Source: Eubacteriaceae bacterium (GTDB lineage Bacteria > Bacillota > Clostridia > Eubacteriales > Anaerofustaceae). From it: DNA of 11,187 nt. Under the pieces are notes generated by a model that ran no database searches, had not been told where the DNA came from, and was given only the letters and a program-made list of their open reading frames with translations. Shown in pieces: positions 1 to 6,803 of the stretch. Both the position numbers and the translations under genes were made by a program. Location: NCBI GenBank assembly GCA_017613995.1, contig JAGACT010000017.1, forward strand, positions 1 through 11,187, in the 5' to 3' direction. Every line of letters begins with the position of its first letter. Position 1 is the stretch's first letter.

Positions 1-65
1 CGGATTTCAATCAGGAAGAACGTGACGATTGGGACCAGGATGACGAATACCAGGATGACGAATGA
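1..65 (+). CDS. 3' end of an unidentified gene with an acidic C-terminus (partial)
   Basis: Reading from base 3, the plus strand encodes about 20 residues rich in Asp, Glu and Gln, finishing with two copies of a DQDDE/YQDDE unit, then TGA at 63-65. The other two plus frames do not give a comparable sensible end. The gene body is outside the window, so no function can be given. Acidic low-complexity tails of this kind are common at the ends of many unrelated bacterial proteins. A bidirectional terminator at about 199-239 lies downstream, which fits a plus-strand transcript ending here convergently with the acsB operon. The call rests only on composition and context, so it is tentative. Confidence 0.4.
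   Translation, partial: DFNQEERDDWDQDDEYQDDE
34..63 (+). repeat. Perfect tandem duplication of a 15-nt unit
   Basis: ACCAGGATGACGAAT occurs twice back to back (34-48 and 49-63). The unit is a multiple of three, so in the frame ending at TGA 63-65 it adds five residues per copy. This looks like slippage-type expansion of an acidic protein tail. Confidence 0.85.
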
Positions 66-198
66 CGGAAACGATGTTATTTTCAGCGCTTTGTGTCAAA
101 GCAGTGCAGGGGATATAACTCCGTAAAAAAGTAATGTATCGAGAAAAACGGATTTGAGAACTGCGCTGCAGATCACCGGTATTTCCCCGACATATCAT

Positions 199-239
199 AA
201 AAAGCAGCTCTTCCCTGTCGGGAAGAGCTGCTGAATTTT
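199..239. terminator. Bidirectional intrinsic terminator after acsB
   Basis: A perfect 13-bp stem (203-215 with 220-232, AGCAGCTCTTCCC and its complement) has a TGTC loop. On the minus strand it is followed by a run of five T (203-199), so it should end the cooS-cooC-acsB transcript about 15 nt after the acsB stop. On the plus strand it is followed by a shorter TTTT run (236-239), so it may also end the gene that stops at 65. The remaining DNA between 66 and 198 shows no other convincing feature. Confidence 0.9.
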
Positions 240-246
240 ACATGGA

Positions 247-2394
247 TTACATTAACGGTTCCATACCGAGTGCCGGATGTCCCTTTTCGGTGAGGAATGC
301 GTACAGCGTTTCCTCGTCGGGAGCGGTCTCTTCGTCGCCGATCATGTCAACGAAATTGTCGATGCCGTAGAGCTCTTTCGCGGTGGCGTTGAGCTTCTCG
401 GCAACGGTCTCCTTCAGTGCCTTGGGCATCCAGACGATACGCTCGATACCGCCGTCAGCCTTCATGAACTTCTTGGAGGAGATGAAGTTCTTGCCGTGGC
501 CCATGAAGCCGGGAGTCTGAACTCCGCCGCCGGTCATGGAAGCGAGATCTCCGAAGCTCATTCCGATAGGAGTCATGCCGGTGAACTCACGGTTGACGAT
601 AAGTACGCCGTTGGACATGGGCTCGATACCGCAGATGCACTCGAAGCAGCCGCAGGAGGTCATAGGATCGACCATGATGGAGTAAAGCGTAACCTTATCC
701 AGAGCGCCCTGTGAATACTTGTGAACGGTCTCGTTTACGGATTCCCAGCTGCCGATGTGCTCGTCGATGGGCGTGCCCTTGATGATGGGCTGGCAGGGTC
801 CTTCGGGATTGAGCTTGTTGGTCGCCTGAGCATCAAGCCAGGAAACGGCGCCGCACAGACCCAGTCTCTCGGGGGTAACAACGCATACGTGGCTCGGTGA
901 GAAGCTCTGGCACATTGTGCAGGTGAAGAACCTGTCGACGTTCTCGTCGGTCAGAGATGCGAGTCTGTCGTCTCTCTTCTCGTAGGTGGGCATTGCGATG
1001 GAATTCTTCAGCTCGGTGACCATGGCGGGATCGGTGATAATCTTGACCTGGAGCTTGTCGATGATGGTATCGAATTCGCTCTTCATGGAAGCCCAGAGGA
1101 CCTCTCCGAAGTGCCTTGCTCTGAAGCCGGCATTGAATGCCGCGTCGGAGATACGGACACGGATCATCTCTCTCTGTCCGGTGTGCATGATGCCTTCCAT
1201 CTTGTTGAAGTACTCATGGATCTTTCTTTCGATAACGGGCTCGAAGTCATCCTGCATCGCTCTTCCGGCAACCTCCACGACGGTAGCCATGGTGATCCTG
1301 GAGCCGAACTCGAATTCGTCGAAGTCCTTACCGATAACTTCGATCTTGTGATCTTCGATTTGGGAAGCGTCCAGAGTTCTGACGAGCTCGAAGGAATCCT
1401 CTCTGGAACCGTCAGCCTCAAGCTGCATGTTCGCACGGCGGATGATCTCTCCTTCGAAGGCTGAAGCGAAGGATACGGGGATGTCGATGTCCGTGATCTT
1501 CAGCTTGATGCCTCTTGCCTCGATGGAAGCGGGGATGTAGTTCTCATATCCGTCATAGAGCACGAGGCTCTTGGGGATAGCCCAGATATTTTCCTTTTCG
1601 TCGGTGATGACGGGGAATCCGAGGGCGATGGCGCCGGCGCCGCAGCCTACTGTCATGTCAGACAGCGGAGCGAAAGCGTTGACCATAGCCTTGACTCTGT
1701 CCTTCGTGTACTTGAGAATGCCGTCGAAATCTCCCGGAGGAATGGCGCCGAAGATCAGTGCTGCACGGATAGCAACGCTGACGACGTGGATAACTGCGGG
1801 AAGCTCGGTTCCGAGGGGAACCACGCGGATCGCGAAGTTCATGTTGACGTTGGCTTCTCTTGCCTGATCGATGATGCCGCCGGTCATGAAGACCATGATG
1901 CCCTTTGACTGATAACCCTTGATCAGGTCAGCAGCGATCTCCTTGGTGGGAGCGGGTCCGATAAGAACGGCAACGCCGGGGATAGCGTCGGTAACGAGGG
2001 GAACGCCCAGCTCACGGATCTCTGCGTCGGAAAGATGTCCGTGATATCCTTCCCAGATCTCCTTGTAGGGGTTCTCGCCGTTGTTCATGACGTACTTCAT
2101 TGCCTCGATGACCTCGGCGCTGAGGGCGGTGGCGATACCGTTGGTGAATACGTCATGTACTCTGAGATTACGGGTCATGAAGTCCTTGATGAACGTCAGA
2201 GCACCGTTTTTGACCTGACCGAGGGTCTGGAACTTCTCACCGGAGAAGGCATACAGACAGGGCAGGCAGTATGCGGTATTGGGCAGTGCTGCGTTGGCAT
2301 CCTCACCAAACTTGGCAATAGCTTCGTCAACAGCTTTGACCGCTATTTCATACATATCATCTGAGCCTTGGAAGACTCTGTCCATAAGTGTCAT
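247..2394 (-). CDS. acsB: Acetyl-CoA synthase (CO dehydrogenase/ACS complex, ACS subunit)
   Basis: This 715-residue protein is the acetyl-CoA synthase of the Wood-Ljungdahl pathway. It condenses CO from the CODH subunit, a methyl group from a corrinoid protein and CoA into acetyl-CoA in the cytoplasm. The A-cluster ligands are all visible: C492, C495, C504 and C514 (CTMC...C...C) for the [4Fe-4S] cube and the bridging and distal nickel, and the C581-G-C583 motif for the Ni site. Their spacing equals that recalled for the Moorella enzyme (506/509/518/528/595/597) with a constant offset of 14. The N-terminal domain carries the family's AY-LP...FSGEK segment (41-54). The shorter length seems to come from the extreme N-terminus, which in Moorella contacts CODH. 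The first ATG is chosen because GAGG (minus strand, 2404-2407) lies 9 nt upstream; Met4 would be too far. It is the last gene of the operon, 22 nt after cooC. Confidence 0.97.
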   Translation of the reverse strand: MTLMDRVFQGSDDMYEIAVKAVDEAIAKFGEDANAALPNTAYCLPCLYAFSGEKFQTLGQVKNGALTFIKDFMTRNLRVHDVFTNGIATALSAEVIEAMKYVMNNGENPYKEIWEGYHGHLSDAEIRELGVPLVTDAIPGVAVLIGPAPTKEIAADLIKGYQSKGIMVFMTGGIIDQAREANVNMNFAIRVVPLGTELPAVIHVVSVAIRAALIFGAIPPGDFDGILKYTKDRVKAMVNAFAPLSDMTVGCGAGAIALGFPVITDEKENIWAIPKSLVLYDGYENYIPASIEARGIKLKITDIDIPVSFASAFEGEIIRRANMQLEADGSREDSFELVRTLDASQIEDHKIEVIGKDFDEFEFGSRITMATVVEVAGRAMQDDFEPVIERKIHEYFNKMEGIMHTGQREMIRVRISDAAFNAGFRARHFGEVLWASMKSEFDTIIDKLQVKIITDPAMVTELKNSIAMPTYEKRDDRLASLTDENVDRFFTCTMCQSFSPSHVCVVTPERLGLCGAVSWLDAQATNKLNPEGPCQPIIKGTPIDEHIGSWESVNETVHKYSQGALDKVTLYSIMVDPMTSCGCFECICGIEPMSNGVLIVNREFTGMTPIGMSFGDLASMTGGGVQTPGFMGHGKNFISSKKFMKADGGIERIVWMPKALKETVAEKLNATAKELYGIDNFVDMIGDEETAPDEETLYAFLTEKGHPALGMEPLM

Positions 2395-2416
2395 GTATTT
2401 TTACCTCATATTCAGA

Positions 2417-3202
2417 TTATTTTTGAGAGTTCGCAAGATCGGAATCGATCCTGTCTTTGATTTGTTTTATCTCACTGACAGCCTGTTCGGAGATGTCATA
2501 GGGTGAGCTTCCCCTGCGGTCCGCGTCTATGACTTGAGGGTTGTAGTGGATGAATCCGAGAAGATCATCCTTGATGTGCTCTCTGATGAATTCTTCGTCT
2601 TCCTCATCCCTGACCTTGTTGGCCACCACTCTGACTCTGTTCACCCCAAGATCCAGCGCCAGCTGCTTGACCTTCTCATAGGTCTGTATGCTTCTGGCTC
2701 CCGGTTCTATGACTACGATGAACTCATCCACCCCTGAGGCCGTTCCTCTGCCCAGATGCTCTATGCCGGCTTCCATGTCCATTATGACCACTTCGTCGGC
2801 TCTGAGGACCAGGTGCATTATGAGCCTCTTTATCAGGGTATGCTCGGGACAGACGCATCCGCTGCCGCCCACATCGACAGTGCCCAGTGTAAGCAGCTTG
2901 ACTCCGTTGACCTCCCTGGCATACTTTTCCGGCAGGTCATCGACCTTCGGATTCAGTGTGTAAAGGGTGCTGAAGGCTGAATCCTGGGAATTGGTGCGTT
3001 CCTTTATCATGTCCTTCATCTGCGAGATGGGCACTATCTCGGCGAGCTCTTCGGGGGAGAACCCCAGAGCCTGGCCCAGGTTCGCGTCGGGATCAACGTC
3101 CACGGCGAGGACCGTTCTGCCCTCATCTGCGTAAAGTCTTGACAGGATCGCGGTGAATGTCGTTTTGCCGACTCCGCCTTTTCCCGTTACAGCAATCTTC
3201 AT
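2417..3202 (-). CDS. cooC: CooC-type carbon monoxide dehydrogenase maturation ATPase
   Basis: This 261-residue P-loop ATPase of the MinD/SIMIBI class helps load nickel into the C-cluster of CODH or the A-cluster of ACS. The deviant Walker A motif GKGGVGKTT is at residues 7-15, the DVDPDANLG segment (switch I region) at 35-43 and the Walker B-like VVIMDMEAG at 138-146. A C116-x-C118 pair in GSGCVCPEH matches the CxC motif that binds nickel at the dimer interface in characterised CooC. The start is supported by AGGAGA (minus strand, 3213-3218) 10 nt before the ATG. The gene lies between cooS (33-nt gap) and acsB (22-nt gap), so the three are almost certainly co-transcribed. Position cannot separate a CooC role (for CODH) from an AcsF role (for ACS); one protein may serve both. 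Confidence 0.95.
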   Translation of the reverse strand: MKIAVTGKGGVGKTTFTAILSRLYADEGRTVLAVDVDPDANLGQALGFSPEELAEIVPISQMKDMIKERTNSQDSAFSTLYTLNPKVDDLPEKYAREVNGVKLLTLGTVDVGGSGCVCPEHTLIKRLIMHLVLRADEVVIMDMEAGIEHLGRGTASGVDEFIVVIEPGARSIQTYEKVKQLALDLGVNRVRVVANKVRDEEDEEFIREHIKDDLLGFIHYNPQVIDADRRGSSPYDISEQAVSEIKQIKDRIDSDLANSQK

Positions 3203-3235
3203 GGTGGATAATTCTCCTAAACTGTCGTTGAATGA

Positions 3236-5176
3236 TTATATGTTCAGAGCTCTTCTCTTCTCTTCGATACGCTCGATCATCATGTCGCCGAGCTTCTCGA
3301 TGTCGGTCTCGTAGAAGAACTGCGCTCCTACCCATGACTGTACACCGTCCTCTTTCTTACCGCAGAGGATGTCGGTGACCAGATCGGAACCGGAGGTGTA
3401 GGGGATGATTCCGAGGAAGGTGTCGATTCCGGTGGCGACGACGTAGTTGCCGATGGAAACAGCCGTCTCACTCATCCACTCGGGCGCGCATCCGAGGATG
3501 GGCAGCTGAGGAACGTCGATACCCCAGTCTCTTGCGATGTAGTTGACCAGCAGCATCATACGGCTGATGTCAACGCATGAACCCATGTGGAGTACGGGAG
3601 GAATGTCAGCCAGCTCGCAGACTCTCTTGAGGCCCGCGCCGCAGACTTCCCTGGCTTCCTTGCACATGAGACCTGCCTTGGCGGCTGCCTGTGCGGAGCA
3701 TCCGGACAGAACGAGGATGATGTCGTTTCTGAGCAGCTTCTTCATCAGGGAGATGTGTGCCAGGTCCGCACGGACTCTCGGGTTGTTGCATCCGACCATT
3801 GCGACGGCTCCGCGCAGAACGCCGGAGGTAACGCACTCGACGAGGGGCTTGTAGGTGCCGAGCTCATCGACGAAGGAGTTGGTGACGATGTCGAGCTGCT
3901 TGACGATGGCTTCGCAGGAATAACCGACGGTGGCCTTGGTCTTCATATCGGGAATGTAGACTGCGGACTGATCTCTGTTGGCGAAGTTCTCGATTGCCAT
4001 TTCGACGATCTTCTTGGCGTCTCTTCCGGCGGTATGCGGATCGAACTGGATGAACTGGCTCTCGGGCATACGGGCGATCTCGCTCGTGGTGATGAACTTG
4101 GTGTGGAAGCACTTGCTCAGGGGTCCGAGGGCGGGGAAGATGCACTGTACGTCGACGACGCAGGCTTCGATGGCACCGGTGAGGATGCAGTTCTCCTGCT
4201 GCAGGAAGTTGCCTGCCATGGAGATGCCGTGACGCATCGCTACTTCGTTGGATGTGCAGCATACGCCTACGACGTTGATGCCCTTGGCTCCGAGATCCTT
4301 TGCCTTCTGGATCATTTCGGGATCCTCGGAGTAGTAGATGATCATCTCGGAAACCGAAGGATCGTGTCCGTGTACCATGATGTTGACGTAGTCAGCCTTG
4401 ATGGTTCCGAGGTTGGCTTCGCAGTCGATGGGCATCGGGGTTCCGAACATGATGTCGCTCATCTCGGTTCCCATCATGGATCCGCCCCAACCGTCTGACA
4501 GACCGCTTCTCAGAGCCTGTCTGATAAGTGCGTATGCTTCGGATGAGCATCCCATATGGGTCATGTGCAGGTCGGTGGCAACTTCCCTGTCGATGGCTCT
4601 GGGGGCGACTTCCTCCTTGATCCAGGTCTCTTTCCTTTCGGGGGTGGCCCTGTCGATGAATCTCTGGAATCCGAAGGGCTTTCCGTATTCCTCAAGACCG
4701 ATCAGCGCTGCGTCATGAGCGATGTCGTAAATGTCTCTTCCTTCTGTGGGAATCTCCCATTCCGCTGCGAGGCGCAGCAGCTTCTCGGGATCCTTTACCT
4801 TATAGTTTCCGTCTGCGCTTGCTTCATAAAGAGTGTGGCAGATGGCACGGCCGTGGTCGGAGTGGGTTGCGGTTCCGCCGGCGGTGAATCTCAGATAGTT
4901 CCTGGCGACGATGCCGTGGGCGTCGCATCCGCAGATGCCTCTGGGTGCTTTGGGGGTGATGCGGCAGGGACCCATCGTGCAGATCCTGCAGCAGATACCT
5001 TCTTCACCGAACTTGCAGTGAGGGGTCTGATTCTTTACCCTCTGCTGATAGCTGTCAGCGCCCTTTTTCGCGCCGTTCTCGAGCAGCTTGGCGTATTCTT
5101 CTTCCATCTTCTCGAGCGGAATAAGGTTTTGTGTTGCTTTTTCAATTCTGTCATTGAGAATTTTCTCAGCTTCCAT
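3236..5176 (-). CDS. cooS: Ni-Fe-S carbon monoxide dehydrogenase, catalytic subunit
   Basis: This 646-residue anaerobic CODH (also called acsA) interconverts CO2 and CO and passes CO to AcsB. C54 and C62 fit the subunit-bridging D-cluster. C63, C66, C71 and C82 or C84 fit the B-cluster. The C-cluster ligands are all present: H269 in MVHGH, C307 in GVCC, C345, C463 in VGCNN, C493 in SGCS and C534 in HMGSC. Between the last two, the loop is nine residues shorter than I recall for monofunctional CooSII, and the gene is linked to acsB, so it is the ACS-partner type. The strong GGAGG (minus strand, 5182-5186) 5 nt before the ATG fixes the start. It is the first gene of the operon and has a long structured leader upstream. 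Confidence 0.97.
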   Translation of the reverse strand: MEAEKILNDRIEKATQNLIPLEKMEEEYAKLLENGAKKGADSYQQRVKNQTPHCKFGEEGICCRICTMGPCRITPKAPRGICGCDAHGIVARNYLRFTAGGTATHSDHGRAICHTLYEASADGNYKVKDPEKLLRLAAEWEIPTEGRDIYDIAHDAALIGLEEYGKPFGFQRFIDRATPERKETWIKEEVAPRAIDREVATDLHMTHMGCSSEAYALIRQALRSGLSDGWGGSMMGTEMSDIMFGTPMPIDCEANLGTIKADYVNIMVHGHDPSVSEMIIYYSEDPEMIQKAKDLGAKGINVVGVCCTSNEVAMRHGISMAGNFLQQENCILTGAIEACVVDVQCIFPALGPLSKCFHTKFITTSEIARMPESQFIQFDPHTAGRDAKKIVEMAIENFANRDQSAVYIPDMKTKATVGYSCEAIVKQLDIVTNSFVDELGTYKPLVECVTSGVLRGAVAMVGCNNPRVRADLAHISLMKKLLRNDIILVLSGCSAQAAAKAGLMCKEAREVCGAGLKRVCELADIPPVLHMGSCVDISRMMLLVNYIARDWGIDVPQLPILGCAPEWMSETAVSIGNYVVATGIDTFLGIIPYTSGSDLVTDILCGKKEDGVQSWVGAQFFYETDIEKLGDMMIERIEEKRRALNI

Positions 5177-5303
5177 TGTAGCCTCCTTTAAAAAATATGT
5201 GGGTTAATAATAAGGATATTGGGTTGTGCGGCCTTCCTGGGCCGCAAAAGCAGTGATTCTGCATTTAACCCCGCGTTAACGCAGAATACACAGTACTCTC
5301 ATC
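5177..5303 (-). promoter_or_regulatory. Structured 5' leader of the cooS-cooC-acsB operon
   Basis: From the predicted start near 5303, the minus-strand transcript has about 125 untranslated nt. It contains two hairpins. The first is an imperfect stem of about 15 pairs: 5289-5291 with 5253-5255, 5281-5287 with 5256-5262 (GCAGAAT/ATTCTGC) and 5275-5279 with 5265-5269, with a 5-nt loop. The second is a perfect 7-bp stem TGCGGCC/GGCCGCA (5227-5233 with 5240-5246). Neither is followed by a T-run, so they are not simple terminators. I do not recognise a known riboswitch class. The perfect palindrome GCGTTAACGC (5273-5282) within the first hairpin could instead be a DNA operator. Confidence 0.55.
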
Positions 5304-5309
5304 GTAATA

Positions 5310-5339
5310 ATTGTATCATATAACCTCGCTCGTGTTCAA
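5310..5339 (-). promoter_or_regulatory. Extended -10 promoter of the CODH/ACS operon
   Basis: On the minus strand TTGAAC (5334-5339) and TACAAT (5310-5315) are 18 nt apart, with TG one base before the -10 (extended -10). Transcription would start near 5303. It is the best sigma-70/SigA-type match upstream of cooS. Confidence 0.65.
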
Positions 5340-5520
5340 TCGAAGTCCCGGTTAAACTTCACCCGGCGGGGTATATTTAATACTTGAAAAAGCCGTTTTT
5401 TCACTCCCCGGAGAGATAAACCCGAAGCATTTTGAATAAAAAATGAATATGAGGACCTCTTTTCAATCTATCCCCCCGGGGGGGATTAAAAAATGCCTAT
5501 TGTCGGCGAAAAAAACGATA
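5340..5520. other. Non-coding middle of the divergent intergenic region, with a C6/G7 near-palindrome
   Basis: No credible gene is seen here. The striking feature is ATCCCCCC followed by GGGGGGGAT at 5470-5486, an almost perfect self-complementary block with six C and seven G, in AT-rich surroundings. Homopolymer length in such a block is prone to slippage and sequencing error. It lies between the two divergent promoters, so it could be a protein-binding or structural element, but nothing shows which. Confidence 0.5.
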
Positions 5521-5549
5521 TTTACACGGAGTGTTTTTTTGTGTATAAT
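5521..5549 (+). promoter_or_regulatory. Promoter of the aldo/keto reductase gene
   Basis: TTTACA (5521-5526) and TATAAT (5544-5549) are 17 nt apart, close to the vegetative consensus. A T-rich spacer precedes a predicted start near 5556, about 90 nt before the ATG. Confidence 0.75.
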
Positions 5550-5583
5550 TTTATATATACAGACGATAAAGCAATAAGCAGGG

Positions 5584-5605
5584 GCGGGAAAAGTGCTTTT
5601 CCCGC
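5584..5605 (+). promoter_or_regulatory. Perfect hairpin in the leader of the aldo/keto reductase gene
   Basis: GCGGGAAAAG and CTTTTCCCGC form a perfect 10-bp inverted repeat with a 2-nt centre (TG). It lies between the predicted transcription start and the ribosome binding site. There is no downstream T-tract, so it is more likely an mRNA-stabilising or regulatory hairpin than a terminator. Confidence 0.6.
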
Positions 5606-5644
5606 GCTTTCGACTGAAAAACTACAATGAAGGAGAGTTGATTA

Positions 5645-6748
5645 ATGGACAGAGTAAAGAAGAAATTCGGATTCGGCTGCATGAGGCTGCCGATGATCGG
5701 CGACAAGGTTGACATCGAACAGTTCACTAAAATGGCGGACCTGTTCCTTGCGAGCGGCTTCAATTATTTCGACACCGCCCACGTATATCTCGGCGGCCAG
5801 AGCGAGACCGCCATCCGCGAAGCGGTGGTAAAGCGCTATCCCAGGGACGCGTTCATCCTGACGGACAAGCTTTCCAAGTTCAACTTCAACAGCGAAGAGG
5901 AGATCCGTCCCCTTTTCGAGCAGCAGCTGAAGGATGCGGGAGTCGAGTACTTCGATTTCTACCTCATGCATGCCCAGAACGAGGAGAACTTCGCCAAATA
6001 CAAGAGCTGCAGGGCCTATGAGACTGCATTCGAGCTGAAGAAGGAAGGCAAGATCCGCCACGTGGGCATTTCCTTCCATGACACCGCCGAGGTCCTGGAC
6101 AGGATACTGACCGAGTATCCCGAGCTGGAAGTCGTTCAGATCCAGTTCAACTATCTCGACTACGAGGACGAAAAGGTACAGAGCAAGGCCTGCTACGACG
6201 TGATCTCAAAGCACGGCAAGAAGGCCATAGTCATGGAGCCCGTCAAGGGCGGCAAGCTCGCCAACATGGCCGACGAGGCAGCGGCGGTGTTCAAGGCGCT
6301 GGGAGACGCTTCCCCCGCCAGCTACGCCATCCGTTTCGCCGCGGGCTTCGAGAACATCTTCATGGTCCTTTCAGGAATGAGCACCATGGCTCAGATGGAG
6401 GACAACGTCAGCTACATGAAGGATTTCGTTCCCCTTTCCGAAGAGGAGACCGCGGCCGTGTTCAGGGCCAGGGACGTCATCAATTCCCTGAAGCTGATAC
6501 AGTGCACCGCATGCCGTTACTGCACCGACGGATGCCCCGAGGATATCCAGATCCCCAACATCTTTGCGGTCATGAACGAAAAGAAGCAGTTCCCGGGAAC
6601 CGACGCCGCCTTCGGCTTCGGCATGGCCACCAGGGGCCACGGAAAACCCTCCGACTGCGCCGAATGCGGCCAGTGCGAGGACGCCTGTCCCCAGAAGCTG
6701 CCCATCAGGGAACTTCTCAAACAGGCAGCGGCAGAGCTGGAAAAGTAA
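5645..6748 (+). CDS. Aldo/keto reductase with C-terminal 2x[4Fe-4S] ferredoxin domain
   Basis: This 367-residue protein has an aldo/keto reductase barrel at about residues 5-270 with the expected catalytic residues D43, Y48, K75 and H109 (FDTAHVY, TDK and LMHAQ motifs). A ferredoxin-like domain follows, with two CxxCxxCxxxC motifs: C287/C290/C293/C297 and C338/C341/C344/C348. This architecture is widespread in anaerobic Clostridia and suggests a cytoplasmic oxidoreductase that exchanges electrons with ferredoxin or another Fe-S partner; the substrate is unknown. AGGAG (5631-5635) lies 9 nt before the ATG. The gene has its own promoter and is divergent from the CODH/ACS operon. A link to CO or ferredoxin metabolism is plausible but not shown, because such reductases occur in many contexts. 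A GC-rich hairpin follows the stop. Confidence 0.92.
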   Translation: MDRVKKKFGFGCMRLPMIGDKVDIEQFTKMADLFLASGFNYFDTAHVYLGGQSETAIREAVVKRYPRDAFILTDKLSKFNFNSEEEIRPLFEQQLKDAGVEYFDFYLMHAQNEENFAKYKSCRAYETAFELKKEGKIRHVGISFHDTAEVLDRILTEYPELEVVQIQFNYLDYEDEKVQSKACYDVISKHGKKAIVMEPVKGGKLANMADEAAAVFKALGDASPASYAIRFAAGFENIFMVLSGMSTMAQMEDNVSYMKDFVPLSEEETAAVFRARDVINSLKLIQCTACRYCTDGCPEDIQIPNIFAVMNEKKQFPGTDAAFGFGMATRGHGKPSDCAECGQCEDACPQKLPIRELLKQAAAELEK

Positions 6749-6764
6749 TTACAAAGACACCTGC

Positions 6765-6786
6765 GCCGGACCCCAAGGGGTCCGGC
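6765..6786 (+). other. Perfect GC-rich hairpin between the reductase and ATP-grasp genes
   Basis: GCCGGACCCC, AA, GGGGTCCGGC form a perfect 10-bp inverted repeat 17 nt after the reductase stop and 18 nt before the next ATG. The expected T-run is missing, so it is either a weak terminator or a processing/stability element in a shared transcript. I see no separate promoter for the next gene in the short gap. Confidence 0.6.
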
Positions 6787-6803
6787 ATGTGTATTGGAGG
6801 TCA

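Noticed and set aside
7..198. 63-codon minus-strand open frame downstream of acsB
   Set aside because: It lies beyond the acsB terminator, has no clear ribosome binding site and contains repeat-derived HPGIRHPG. The plus-strand acidic tail better explains this DNA.
3587..4498. Long plus-strand open frame (303 codons) antisense to cooS
   Set aside because: It lies wholly within the well-conserved cooS gene on the other strand, has low-complexity Gly/Val/Asp-rich sequence with no recognisable motif, and is explained by codon bias.
5177..5272. Small minus-strand ORF starting in the cooS leader (ATG near 5266-5268)
   Set aside because: It has no good ribosome binding site and runs out of frame into cooS, so it is not supported.
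6765..6786. Intrinsic terminator after the aldo/keto reductase
   Set aside because: The stem is perfect but no T-tract follows, so I list it only as a hairpin and not as a terminator.
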